64,000 bases of DNA from Paucibacter aquatile (GCF_002885975.1 NZ_POSP01000004.1:248001-312000), one strand, 5' to 3'. Numbered from the stretch's first letter, positions 8,292 through 16,910 are shown. The notes: generated from the sequence alone by a model not told the origin. Numbers and translations: made by a program.

Positions 8292-9605
8292 ATGTCAGAC
8301 TTTCGATCTCTGTTGCCTCGTGCGCTGCTGCTGAGCGCCTGTCTCGGCCTGAGCGCCATGGCCCAGGCGGCGGCCTTGATGCCCGCCCCGGGCTCGGCCA
8401 CCGTGGCCAAGCTGGCCCCAACACGTGTGGCACTGGCCGGAAATGCCTTCATCACCAGCGCCGCGCCCGATGCGCCTGAGTGGATCTCCTACAACGAGGG
8501 GCTGATGGATTGGCGCGATGCCCGCACCGTCATCAGCAGCTGGGTTCGTGTGGCCCAGCCCGGCAAGTTCAAGATCAGCCTCAAGGGCACGGTGCCGGCG
8601 GGCAGCGTCAGCCAGGTGCGGGTCTCGGCCCTGGGCAAGTCATTCAATCTGCGCCTGACGCCGACGGCCGGCCCCTTCAACACCCTGGCCACCATCGATG
8701 TGCCGCAGGCCGGCTACGTGAGGATCGACGTGCAGGGCATCAGCCGCACCGGGCCTGAGTTTGCGCAGCTTCAGGCCATCGAGCTCAGCGGCACGGCAGC
8801 GGCCGGCCTGGTCTATGCCAACCTCGATGCCGACTGGGGCTATTACTGGTCGCGCCGTGGGCCCTCGGTGCACATGAGCTACAGCACGCCGGCCCACACC
8901 GAGTACCTCTACAACGAGCTGACCATTCCCGTCGGCGAGGATGCCGTGGGCTCCTACTTCATGGCCAATGGCTTTGGCGAAGGCTACTTCGGCATCCAGG
9001 TCAAGGAGGAAGAGCGCTGGGTGCTGTTCTCCGTCTGGGATGCCGACAGCGGCAAGACCACCTTGGTGAAGAAGGGCCCCGAGGTCGTCAGCAATGAGTT
9101 CGGCGGCGAGGGCACGGGCGGCCAGAGCTATCTGGTCTACCCCTGGAAGGCCGGCACCACCTATCCCTTCATCACCCGCGTGCGTCCGGACGGCCAGGGC
9201 AACACCTTGTACTCGTCCTGGTTCTACGCGGTGGAGCAAGGCCAGTGGCGTTTCATCGCCACCTGGAAGCGCCCGGCCACCAACACCTGGCTGACCGGCG
9301 CCCATTCCTTCTGCGAGAACTTCATCGATACCAACGGTTTCGCTGGCCGCAAGATGCTGATGGGCCAGCAATGGGCCGTCAACAAGAGCGGCGCCTGGAC
9401 CGAGCTGAACAAGGGCTGGTTCACGGTGGACCCGACCGGCGGCAACCGCCAGCGCCTGGACTTTGCCGGGGGTGTCGATGCCAGCGGCCAGTTCTACCTG
9501 CGCAACGGCGGCTTCTTCAACGCCACCGTGCCCGCCAATCAATCCTTCACCCGCCCGCTGGGCGGCAAGAAGCCCACGGTGGACCTGAGCTCCTTGCCCG
9601 AATGA
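8292..9605 (+). CDS. Secreted DUF5077/DUF3472 domain protein of unknown function
   Basis: This exported protein of 437 residues has a signal peptide of roughly 27 residues ending at AMAQAAA. The first part of the mature protein (about 40-170) resembles the DUF5077 beta-sandwich, with AFITSAAPDAPEW and a run of beta strands. The second part (about 175-400) matches the DUF3472 type, with YANLDADWGYYWSRRGPSVH, GEGYFGIQVKEEERWVLFSV and WKRPATNTWLTGAHSF. No enzyme activity is established for DUF3472 that I can name. Tryptophan- and tyrosine-rich beta-structure and its position between a TonB receptor and glycosidases suggest glycan binding or an unrecognised carbohydrate-active role. The ATG at 8292 is chosen because the signal peptide begins there; no strong ribosome binding site is seen. 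Confidence 0.75.
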   Translation: MSDFRSLLPRALLLSACLGLSAMAQAAALMPAPGSATVAKLAPTRVALAGNAFITSAAPDAPEWISYNEGLMDWRDARTVISSWVRVAQPGKFKISLKGTVPAGSVSQVRVSALGKSFNLRLTPTAGPFNTLATIDVPQAGYVRIDVQGISRTGPEFAQLQAIELSGTAAAGLVYANLDADWGYYWSRRGPSVHMSYSTPAHTEYLYNELTIPVGEDAVGSYFMANGFGEGYFGIQVKEEERWVLFSVWDADSGKTTLVKKGPEVVSNEFGGEGTGGQSYLVYPWKAGTTYPFITRVRPDGQGNTLYSSWFYAVEQGQWRFIATWKRPATNTWLTGAHSFCENFIDTNGFAGRKMLMGQQWAVNKSGAWTELNKGWFTVDPTGGNRQRLDFAGGVDASGQFYLRNGGFFNATVPANQSFTRPLGGKKPTVDLSSLPE

Positions 9606-9707
9606 AGGCCCGCCGAGGCAGGCTGGCGCCACAATGCGCCGGTGCCCTCGGCTGACCGCGCCCACCGACATTTCTCCCTTTTTCTTTTCCTCATGCACGC
9701 ACGCACC

Positions 9708-11072
9708 ATGCAACGCCGCCACTTTCTTTCCTCCAGTTCCGCCGCCCTGGGCGCCGCCAGCCTGAGCACCCTGATGCCCACCGCCCGCGCCGCCGGCCGG
9801 GAACGCCTGCGCCTGGGCCTGATCGGCACCGGCATGCGGGGCCAGGTCTTGCTGACCGAGCTGCTGCGCCGCGACGATGTCGAGGTGGTGGCCCTGTGTG
9901 ACATCGAGCCCATCATGCTGGGCCGTGCGCTGGCCATGGTGGAGCGCTTCAAGAAAGCCAAGCCGCAGACCTACGGCGAGAGCGGCGACAAGCTTGCCTA
10001 CCGCAAGCTGCTGGAGCAAAAAGGCTTGGACGGCGTCATCATCGCCACGCCCTGGGAGCTGCATGCCTCCATGGCCATCGATGCGATGAATGCCAAGGTG
10101 CCGGTCGGCTGCGAGGTGGTGGCCGGCATCACCCTGCAAGACCATTGGGACGTGCTGCGCACGCAGCAGCGCACTGGCACGCCCTACATGCTGCTAGAAA
10201 ACGTCTGCTACCGCCGCGATGTGATGGCGGTGCTGCAGATGGTGCGTGCCGGCCTGTTCGGTGAGCTGGTGCATCTGCAGGGCGGCTACCAGCACGATCT
10301 GCGCGCCGTGAAGTTCAACAACGGTGACCCGAACAAGCCTTACGGCAGCGGCGTGGAGTTCGGCGCCAAGGGCTGGAGCGAGGCGCGCTGGCGCACCGAG
10401 CATTCGGTGCAGCGCAACGGCGAGCTCTACCCCAGCCACGGCATCGGCCCCTGCGCCATGTACGCCAACATCCACCGCGGCAACCGCTTCACCCACATCA
10501 ATGCCTTTGCCAGCAAGGCCCGGGGCTTGAACGACTACATCAGCAAGAAGATGGGCGCCAAGGACCACCCCAGCGCCAAGGTGAAGTTCAAGCTCGGCGA
10601 TGTGGTCACCACCACCCTGGCCTGCGAGAACGGCGAGACCATCATCCTGCAGCACGACACCTCGCTGCCGCGCCCTTACTCGCTGGGCTTCCGCGTGCAG
10701 GGCACCGATGGCCTGTGGATGGACCTGAACCATTCCATCCACATCGAAGGCATCAGCAAGCCCCACCAGTGGGAGGACTTCAAGGCCTACCAGGACAAGT
10801 TCGATCACCCGCTGTGGAAGAAGTACGCGGCCAAGGCCGAAGGCGCCGGCCATGGCGGCATGGACTTCTTTGTCGTCCACGCCTTTGTCGAAGCGCTCAA
10901 GGCCAATGCGCCCATGCCTATTGATATCTACGACGCCGTCGCCTGGAGCGCGATCACGCCGCTGTCCGAGCAGTCCATCGCCGAGGGCTTCAAGACCCTG
11001 GCTTTCCCAGACTTCACCGAAGGCCTGTGGAAGACGCGCAAGCCCATCTTCGCCTTCGACGACAAATACTGA
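9708..11072 (+). CDS. GH109-type Gfo/Idh/MocA oxidoreductase-fold glycosidase with twin-arginine signal
   Basis: This NAD-binding Gfo/Idh/MocA-fold protein has 454 residues from the ATG at 9708. The N-terminus QRRHFLSSSSAALGAAS is a twin-arginine export signal. The Rossmann motif LGLIGTGMRG follows. The later motifs YPSHGIGP and GHGGMDFFV are hallmarks of family GH109, whose founding members are alpha-N-acetylgalactosaminidases that use NAD+ as a cofactor; other specificities are known or likely in the family. It lies between the DUF3472 protein and a GH35 enzyme, only 8 nt before the latter, so all three are probably co-transcribed. Starts at 9693 (ATG) or 9642 (GTG) are possible because none has a clear ribosome binding site. 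Substrate unproven. Confidence 0.8.
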   Translation: MQRRHFLSSSSAALGAASLSTLMPTARAAGRERLRLGLIGTGMRGQVLLTELLRRDDVEVVALCDIEPIMLGRALAMVERFKKAKPQTYGESGDKLAYRKLLEQKGLDGVIIATPWELHASMAIDAMNAKVPVGCEVVAGITLQDHWDVLRTQQRTGTPYMLLENVCYRRDVMAVLQMVRAGLFGELVHLQGGYQHDLRAVKFNNGDPNKPYGSGVEFGAKGWSEARWRTEHSVQRNGELYPSHGIGPCAMYANIHRGNRFTHINAFASKARGLNDYISKKMGAKDHPSAKVKFKLGDVVTTTLACENGETIILQHDTSLPRPYSLGFRVQGTDGLWMDLNHSIHIEGISKPHQWEDFKAYQDKFDHPLWKKYAAKAEGAGHGGMDFFVVHAFVEALKANAPMPIDIYDAVAWSAITPLSEQSIAEGFKTLAFPDFTEGLWKTRKPIFAFDDKY

Positions 11073-11080
11073 GCCGCCGC

Positions 11081-12928
11081 ATGAGCAGCACGCCGCGCCG
11101 CAGTTCCTGGATTGCCGGCCTGCTGGCGCTGGCCCTGGCCGGGTCGATTTCTGCCCCAGCCTGGAGCGCGCCCGCGCGCTTCGAGCTGGGCCGGGATGAG
11201 TTCCTGCTGAATGGCCAGCCCACCCAGCTGATCGGCTGCGAGATGCACCCCGCGCGCATCCCGCCCGAGTACTGGCAGCACCGCCTGCGCATGGCGCGCG
11301 CCATGGGTTGCAATGCGGTGCCGATCTATTTGTTCTGGAATCAGCACGAGGCGCGGCCGGGCCAGTTTGATTTCAAGACCGGCAGCCGCGACATCGCCCG
11401 CTTCGCCCGCCTGGCCCAGGCCGAGGGCTTGCTGGTGTTGCTGCGACCCGGGCCTTACGTCTGTGGTGAATGGGATCTGGGCGGATTGCCGCCCTATCTG
11501 CTGGCCCATGCGGACATCGGCCTGCGTGGCCAGGACCCGCGCTATCTGCAGGCGGTGACGCGTTATGTGCGCGCCGTGTCCCGGGCGCTGGCGCCGCTGC
11601 AGATCCAGCGCGGCGGGCCGATCGCCATGCTGCAGATCGAGAACGAGTACGGCAGCTATGCCAATGACCGCGGCTATCTCAAGCGCTTGGCCGCGCTGTG
11701 GCGCGCCGAGGGCTGGCAGATCCCGTTCTACACCGCCGACGGCCCGACCGCCCAGATGCTGGGCGCCGGCAGCCTGCCCGGCGTGGCCGTGGGCCTGGAT
11801 TCGGGCAGCGAGCCGGCCCACTTCGAGCTGGCTCGGCGCATCAACCCCGGCGTGCCGGTGTTCAGCAGCGAAACCTATCCCGGCTGGCTGACCCACTGGG
11901 GCGAGGCCTGGGCGCGGCCCGAGCTCGAGCCTTTGTTGAAGGAGGTGGACTTCCTGCTGCGCGCAGGCAAGTCCTTCAGCTTCTACGTCGCCCACGGTGG
12001 CAGCAATTTCGGCTTCACCGCCGGCGCCAACTCAGGCGGCAAGGGTTATGAGCCCGATGTCACCAGCTACGACTACGACGCGCCGATCGACGAGCAAGGC
12101 CGGCCGCGCGCCAAGTACTTCCAGCTGCGCGAGCGCATCGCGGCCCTGCGCCAGGATCGCAGCCCTTTGCCCGAGCTGCCCGCGCCGATCCCGGTGATGA
12201 GTCTGCCGGCCCTGCAGCTGGAGCCGCATGCCTCGCTCTGGCAACACCTGCCCCCAGCACGGCGCAGCTCGCATCCCAAGACCTTCGAAGCCCTGAGCCA
12301 TGAGCAGGGCTTGATGCTCTACCGCACCCGCCTGGTCGGCGCGCGCAGCGGCAAGCTGGTCCTGCATGGTCTGCACGACCTGGCCAGCGTGTATCTGGAC
12401 GGCCGCCTGATCGGCCACCTCGACCGCCGCCTGGGTGAGAACAGCCTGGAGCTGCCCGCCAGCGAGGCGGCCGAGCCGCTGCTGGAGATCCTGGTCGAGG
12501 CCATGGGCCGCATCAACTTCGGCCCGCTGCTGGTCGACCGCAAAGGCATCACCGAACGGGTAAGCCTCAACGGCATGACCTTGCTGGGCTGGGACCACCA
12601 CCCGCTGCCTCTGCGCGAGCGCTGGGTGCAGGGGCTGCCGGCCGCGGCGTCTGCGGCGGCGCTGGACCCAAGACCGGGCCGATTCTTCAAAGCCAGTTTC
12701 GAGATCGCTGGCACGCCAGCCGACACCTTTCTGGACTTGTCCCAGTTCGGCAAAGGCATGGTCTGGGTCAACGGCCACAACCTCGGCCGCTACTGGGCCA
12801 TCGGCCCGCAGCAGCGGCTTTACTTGCCCGCGCCCTGGCTGCGGCAGGGTCGCAACGAGCTGATCGTGCTGGACCTGCGCTCGACCGCGGGTGGTTCGGT
12901 CAGTGGGTGGGAGGCGATGAATCCCTGA
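11081..12928 (+). CDS. GH35 family beta-galactosidase
   Basis: This exported beta-galactosidase of family 35 has 615 residues and a signal peptide ending near APAWSA. The barrel starts with FLLNGQPTQLIGCEMHPARI and YWQHRLRMARAMGCN. The acid/base glutamate is in IENEYGSY (about E189) and the nucleophile in SSETYPGWLTHWGE (about E264), both as expected for GH35. C-terminal jelly-roll domains contain GMVWVNGHNLGRYW, the usual GH35 C-terminal motif. It begins 8 nt after the GH109-type gene. The product would release terminal beta-galactose from the glycan handled by this locus. This is the last gene of the cluster; a small reverse-strand gene follows. Confidence 0.9.
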   Translation: MSSTPRRSSWIAGLLALALAGSISAPAWSAPARFELGRDEFLLNGQPTQLIGCEMHPARIPPEYWQHRLRMARAMGCNAVPIYLFWNQHEARPGQFDFKTGSRDIARFARLAQAEGLLVLLRPGPYVCGEWDLGGLPPYLLAHADIGLRGQDPRYLQAVTRYVRAVSRALAPLQIQRGGPIAMLQIENEYGSYANDRGYLKRLAALWRAEGWQIPFYTADGPTAQMLGAGSLPGVAVGLDSGSEPAHFELARRINPGVPVFSSETYPGWLTHWGEAWARPELEPLLKEVDFLLRAGKSFSFYVAHGGSNFGFTAGANSGGKGYEPDVTSYDYDAPIDEQGRPRAKYFQLRERIAALRQDRSPLPELPAPIPVMSLPALQLEPHASLWQHLPPARRSSHPKTFEALSHEQGLMLYRTRLVGARSGKLVLHGLHDLASVYLDGRLIGHLDRRLGENSLELPASEAAEPLLEILVEAMGRINFGPLLVDRKGITERVSLNGMTLLGWDHHPLPLRERWVQGLPAAASAAALDPRPGRFFKASFEIAGTPADTFLDLSQFGKGMVWVNGHNLGRYWAIGPQQRLYLPAPWLRQGRNELIVLDLRSTAGGSVSGWEAMNP

Positions 12929-12980
12929 AGCGCAAGCACGAGCGTTCTGCGTCGTGCAGGCTTACCCGTGTGGGCAGGTT

Positions 12981-13199
12981 TCAGTGGGCCTGAATCCAGG
13001 CCAGGCCTTCGGCCGTGGCGTAGCGGATGGCGGCGCGCGGGCTGTGGAAGCTGGGGGTGAATCGCATCACGCGGTCGTGGCTGGCCATGCCTTGGCCCGA
13101 GCGGATGGAGACGGAGGCGGCGAAGCTGCCATCCGATTGCGGCTTGATCATGGGTGACACCAGGTACTTGCCGACTTCGATGCTGTGCTTGTTTTGCAT
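12981..13199 (-). CDS. Small conserved hypothetical protein downstream of the cold-shock gene
   Basis: This 72-residue soluble protein of unknown function has no signal peptide or membrane segment. The sequence reads as a compact alpha/beta fold (KYLVSPMIKPQSDGSFAASV, then HDRVMRFTP and AAIRYATAEGLAWI). I recognise the pattern as one recurring in Burkholderiales small proteins but cannot name a function. It lies on the same strand as, and downstream of, the cold-shock gene, though a strong terminator separates them. A purine stretch (AAGAAAAAAC) lies before the ATG. Confidence 0.6.
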   Translation of the reverse strand: MQNKHSIEVGKYLVSPMIKPQSDGSFAASVSIRSGQGMASHDRVMRFTPSFHSPRAAIRYATAEGLAWIQAH

Positions 13200-13591
13200 A
13201 TTGTTTTTTTCTTGCGGTGCGGCGGGCTTGGGGCCCGTGCCGCCAGTTTCGGAATGAGAAAGAAAAACTCAGACCAAGGAGTACGGAAAAGCGTTCGAAA
13301 CAGGGGAGGGGAGCTTGCTACGGCATGTTGGGGCATGCAGTGGATCGAGAGTCCTCAAGGTCTCCATCGATCTCAGGGCTGGGCTTGGGATGCCCGGCTT
13401 GGCTTGAGGTGCTCGGCCATGGCGAGGCCGCCTCAGCCTGCCATCATCGGCAGGGCTTGTCGGGTTCAGTGCTTGCGCTTTGACTGAATGAGCAGCAAAG
13501 CGCGATGCTGGCCCGACTTGTCTTCTTCGTTTGTTTTTCTACTTCTTGGTGTTGCGTCTTTTGCGAGTCGGGTCAGAAGCCCGGGTGTCGC
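13200..13591. other. Gene-free stretch between the small hypothetical gene and the cold-shock terminator
   Basis: No open frame here has a credible start or composition. A GC-rich imperfect stem (about 13214-13244, GCGG..GGGC against GCCC..CCGC) lies just upstream of the small reverse gene and could be part of its leader. Another imperfect inverted repeat pairs CCCGAC (about 13513) with GTCGGG (about 13567). Nothing else is supported. Confidence 0.4.
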
Positions 13592-13627
13592 AAAAAACAA
13601 TGGGTTGACGCTTGCACGCCAACCCAT
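13592..13627 (-). terminator. Rho-independent terminator of the cold-shock gene
   Basis: Read on the reverse strand, ATGGGTTGGCG and CGTCAACCCAT form an 11-bp stem (one G-T pair) with loop TGCAAG, followed by TGTTTTTT. A second, G-U-containing stem lies at about 13630-13659, between this and the cold-shock stop codon, so the 3' end carries two consecutive hairpins. Confidence 0.85.
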
Positions 13628-13667
13628 CAGGTGAGCGGCGCCCGAGGGCACCACTCGCCGGGCTCAA

Positions 13668-13883
13668 TTACAGAGCGCGGATGTTCGAAGCTTGCAGACC
13701 CTTGGGGCCTTGCTTGACTTCGAATTCAACCTTTTGGTTTTCGGCCAGGGTGCGGAAGCCGCCGTTGTTGCGGATTTCGCTGTGGTGGGCGAACAGGTCC
13801 TTGGAGCCGTCTTCAGGCGTGATGAAGCCGAAGCCCTTGCCGTCGTCGAACCATTTCACGGTGCCGGTTTGCAGTGTTGTCAT
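13668..13883 (-). CDS. Cold-shock protein (CspA family, single CSD domain)
   Basis: This 71-residue nucleic-acid chaperone destabilises RNA secondary structure. It is a single cold-shock domain with RNP1 as KGFGFI and RNP2 as DLFAHHS, a normal length for the family. The start ([12 protein letters not shown]) is preceded by AAGGAA at a good distance. The long leader and double-hairpin 3' end are typical of temperature-regulated csp messages. The paralogue letter cannot be assigned from sequence alone. Confidence 0.95.
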   Translation of the reverse strand: MTTLQTGTVKWFDDGKGFGFITPEDGSKDLFAHHSEIRNNGGFRTLAENQKVEFEVKQGPKGLQASNIRAL

Positions 13884-14089
13884 GATGTGTTCCTTTTGAA
13901 CAAATTAAAAATACTCCTTGGCTCGCGACAACGCAAAGCCTGCGGAGACAGAAACACTCAAGAACAGTCAAACGGGGAGTTGAAACTGAAGCGAGCCTGG
14001 CGCGACGAATGAAGCGAACGTACGGCGGGGCTGCAGATTGAAGACCTTGAAGAAACGGTCTTGTGCGTATCTATGCAGCTAATGTAGCA
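13884..14089 (-). promoter_or_regulatory. Promoter and long 5' leader of the cold-shock gene
   Basis: On the reverse strand an extended -10 element, TGC plus TACATT, lies at 14081-14089, placing the RNA start near 14074 and giving a leader of about 190 nt. Near the 5' end AAGACC and GGTCTT (14041-14062) can form a hairpin. Two purine-rich ribosome-binding-like elements (AAGGAG and AAGGAA) lie about 30 nt and 8 nt before the ATG. Long structured leaders are a known feature of csp genes; thermosensing here is inferred. Confidence 0.5.
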
Positions 14090-14177
14090 CAGTTTGTCTG
14101 TCCCGCCCCGCGCTTTTTCTACCGAGGCCATATCCCGCTTGTTCTGCGCATGCGTAACTGGCAAGCTGCGCGGCTCC

Positions 14178-15461
14178 ATGAAAACTGCTGTCTTTTTCTC
14201 ATTTGGCAAGTGTCGCTTGCTGAGTCTCTTTCTTGCCCTTGCGATGGTGGGTCTGGACACGGCCGTGTCGGCTGCGCCGGACGAGGAGCGCTTGGGCCGC
14301 AGCCTGGGCTACCCGGTGGGGCAGGCCAGCAACTGGTTCACCTCCGAGCTGGTGCGTGTGGGCTCGTTCACCCATCAGGCCGAGATCCCTGGGTTGATGA
14401 ATGGCAGCGTGCATGAGCTGGCTCCCAGCTCCCAGGTGATGCCGCTGATGCGAAGCGCACGTGAGCCGACGATCCGTTGGCATGTCGATGCGCTGCGCAA
14501 TCTCAGTGTCGATGACTATCTGGCACGCCAACGCGTCATGGGGCTCTTGGTGATCAAGGACGGTGCTGTTCAGATTGAGCGTTATCAGTACCGCCGCAGT
14601 GCGCAGGACCGATTTCTCTCGAACTCCGTGGCCAAGTCCTTGGTGTCTCTTGCGATTGGCCTGGCTTTGCAAGATGGCAGTATCAAATCGATCGAAGATC
14701 CAGCCGAGCGATACGTCAGCAGTCTGGCGCACAGCCAATTCGGACGTGTGAGCTTGAGGGACCTCTTGCGCATGGCCTCGGGCGCTCGTTTCAGTGAGCG
14801 CTATGACGGCAGCGATGATCTGGAGTACTTCGGGCGCGTGGCGGCCCGCGAAGGACTGGAGCTCGCGGCGCAGCAGATCAGCGAGCGCGCGGCTGAGCCC
14901 GGCCAGCGTTTCAACTATGCCAGCGCCGACACCATCGTCCTGACTCTGGTCCTGCGTGCGGCCACCGGAAGCAGCCTGAGTGATTATCTGCAGCGTCGAC
15001 TCTGGCAGCCCATGGGCGCTGAGAGCTCCGCCTTGTGGCGCACCGACCGTCAGGGTGTCGAGATTGGCAGCGGCAACTTCAACGCCACGCTACGCGACTA
15101 CGGCCGTCTGGGCTGGCTTTTGGCCCATGACGGCCTGCGCCCGGATACCGGCCAGCAGGTGCTGCCACGCGAGTATGTGCAGGAGGCCACCGATGCCAGC
15201 CGCCATCCACCCCAGTTCGCGCCGGGCCAGGCCACGCCGTACTTCGGTTATGGCTATCAGTTCTGGACCTTCCCCGGGCGGGCACGACGCTTCGCCTTGC
15301 TGGGCGTGTATGGGCAGATGATTTTTGTCGATCCGGCGCTCAAGTTGGTGATGGTTCAAACCAGTGCGAACGCCAAGCCACGCGCGGGAGACACCAGCCT
15401 GGGGCGCGAGGCGGATGCCTTCTGGCGCGGCCTGGTCGCCCATTACGGTGGCAGTTGGTAA
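14178..15461 (+). CDS. Exported serine hydrolase of the beta-lactamase (class C/PBP-like) family
   Basis: This 427-residue protein has an N-terminal signal segment (LLSLFLALAMVGLDTAVSA). The catalytic SxxK motif is in SNSVAKSL and the second motif is YAS in FNYASADTI, both as in class C beta-lactamase-like and penicillin-binding-like serine hydrolases. Members include esterases, D-aminopeptidases and carboxypeptidases, and most are not antibiotic-resistance enzymes. The start at 14178 is chosen for the signal peptide; upstream in-frame codons overlap the divergent csp promoter. It stands alone between the cold-shock gene and an alpha/beta hydrolase gene 58 bp downstream. True substrate unknown. 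Confidence 0.8.
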   Translation: MKTAVFFSFGKCRLLSLFLALAMVGLDTAVSAAPDEERLGRSLGYPVGQASNWFTSELVRVGSFTHQAEIPGLMNGSVHELAPSSQVMPLMRSAREPTIRWHVDALRNLSVDDYLARQRVMGLLVIKDGAVQIERYQYRRSAQDRFLSNSVAKSLVSLAIGLALQDGSIKSIEDPAERYVSSLAHSQFGRVSLRDLLRMASGARFSERYDGSDDLEYFGRVAAREGLELAAQQISERAAEPGQRFNYASADTIVLTLVLRAATGSSLSDYLQRRLWQPMGAESSALWRTDRQGVEIGSGNFNATLRDYGRLGWLLAHDGLRPDTGQQVLPREYVQEATDASRHPPQFAPGQATPYFGYGYQFWTFPGRARRFALLGVYGQMIFVDPALKLVMVQTSANAKPRAGDTSLGREADAFWRGLVAHYGGSW

Positions 15462-15519
15462 ACCGAGGTTCGCTGTGCCGGCCTGCGGCTAGGATGCGCG
15501 CCAGGAGTGAAGTCTCATC

Positions 15520-16374
15520 ATGCGAATTGAAATCGAAGCCGGAGTTCGGCTGTTTGTCGACGTGCAAGGCCCTGGCCTCCTACCTGATGGGCCGCGCATG
15601 CGCGAGCTGCCTACGCTGATCTGCATGCACGGTGGCCCGGGCTTTGACCACGCGGCTTTCAAGCCTGGCTTTGCCGCCTTGGCCGATGTGGCTCAAGTGA
15701 TCTTCTATGACCACCGTGGCCATGGTCGCAGCGACCCGCGCCCGCCCGAGGAGTGGAACCTGGATACCTGGGCCGACGATGTGGTGCGGCTTTGTGACGC
15801 GCTGGGTTTGGTCAAGCCCATCGTGCTGGGGCAGAGCTTTGGCGGCTTTGTGGCACAACGTTATCTGGCTCGCCACCCAGCACATGCCGGCAAGGTCATC
15901 TTGTCCAGCACTTCGCATCACATGGGGCTGGAGCGCAAGCTGGCGGCGTTTGAGCGCCGCGGTGGCGCACACGCGAGGGCCTTGGCCGAGGACTTCTGGC
16001 TTCGGCCTTCGATGCAGACCTGGCATGCCTACTGGGATGGTGTGCGCAGCCTCTACAACACCCGTCCGCCGCTGGACCCTGACGCCGGCGCGAGAACCCT
16101 GATCAAGCCCGAGATTCTTTTGCACTTCGTGGCGGGTGAAAAGCAGCAGATGCAACTGCTGCCCGGCCTGGCCTCGGCGCAATGCCCGGTGCTGGTGATG
16201 TGCGGTGATCAGGATCCTGTGTGTCCGCCCGAAGATGCGCAGGAGATTGCAGACGCCTTGCCTGCGGGCTTGGGTGAGCTGGTGACTTTTGCTGGCGTCG
16301 GTCATGGTGCCTGGCGTGACGACCCGGACGCAGCATATGCTGTCTTGCGTCGATTCATCACGCAGCCACTGTGA
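15520..16374 (+). CDS. Alpha/beta hydrolase, proline iminopeptidase-like
   Basis: This cytoplasmic alpha/beta hydrolase has 284 residues. HGGPG (oxyanion hole motif) and DHRGHGRSD are typical of proline iminopeptidase-type hydrolases. The nucleophile elbow is GQSFGG, the acid lies near CGDQDPVCP and the histidine in GVGHGAW. There is no signal peptide. AGGAG precedes the ATG. The motif set supports the fold and catalytic triad strongly, but the substrate (peptide, lactone or ester) cannot be told. It lies on the same strand as the beta-lactamase-like gene and may share its transcript. Confidence 0.85.
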   Translation: MRIEIEAGVRLFVDVQGPGLLPDGPRMRELPTLICMHGGPGFDHAAFKPGFAALADVAQVIFYDHRGHGRSDPRPPEEWNLDTWADDVVRLCDALGLVKPIVLGQSFGGFVAQRYLARHPAHAGKVILSSTSHHMGLERKLAAFERRGGAHARALAEDFWLRPSMQTWHAYWDGVRSLYNTRPPLDPDAGARTLIKPEILLHFVAGEKQQMQLLPGLASAQCPVLVMCGDQDPVCPPEDAQEIADALPAGLGELVTFAGVGHGAWRDDPDAAYAVLRRFITQPL

Positions 16375-16398
16375 CTTGGGGCCGATGCCCCCGTTCGA

Positions 16399-16806
16399 TC
16401 AGGCGCTGAACAGCGCGGCCAGTTCCCGTTCCACCAAACTCGCGTCGCCGAGGTTCATCTCGATCAGGCGGCGCAGATGGGTGATGCTCTCAATATCGAT
16501 GCTGCGGCAGAGCATGCCGGCGCGGTCGTCATGCATATGGGCCAACTCGCCGGCCATGGAGATGGTGGTTTCGCCGTCGGCCAAGGTGATCTTGAGCAGG
16601 CAGGGCGTGCCCACATTCGCGCCGCTTCCTGATGGCAAGAGCAGCAGCGCACCTTTGAGGGAGAGGTCCAGCACCTGAGCTTGCAGGGCGGTCTGCGTGG
16701 TGATGAGTTCGGCTTTGACGTCGAAAGCGACGCGGGCGAACTGGCGGCGTTCGGTGTTGATGGCAGTCTCCCAAAGTCGCAAAGCGTGGACGCTCGAGGC
16801 GCTCAA
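16399..16806 (-). CDS. PilZ domain protein (putative c-di-GMP effector)
   Basis: This is a single PilZ domain, which usually binds c-di-GMP and passes the signal to motility or envelope partners. The binding signature is seen as ERRQFARV (the RxxxR element) followed by LDLSLKGALLLL (a variant of the D/NxSxxG element: D, S, G present). The start is uncertain. The longest frame begins with TTG at 16806 without a ribosome binding site. A GGGAG element lies 6 nt before an ATC at 16761, which would give the usual short PilZ N-terminus of 120 residues. It is convergent with the alpha/beta hydrolase gene. Confidence 0.8.
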   Translation of the reverse strand: MSASSVHALRLWETAINTERRQFARVAFDVKAELITTQTALQAQVLDLSLKGALLLLPSGSGANVGTPCLLKITLADGETTISMAGELAHMHDDRAGMLCRSIDIESITHLRRLIEMNLGDASLVERELAALFSA

Positions 16807-16910
16807 TGGATGCTAGCAGAGGGGGCAGCCCGCAGGCGCATGGAAAAAGGCCTCGAAACAGCCGCCTGATTCTCTCGGGGCGATGCTGCACTTGAGGCGT
16901 GCAGAGGCCC

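Noticed and set aside
14178..15461. Antibiotic-resistance beta-lactamase
   Set aside because: The SxxK and YxS motifs fit the broad serine hydrolase family, but the sequence is not close to known AmpC enzymes and no AmpR-type regulator is adjacent.
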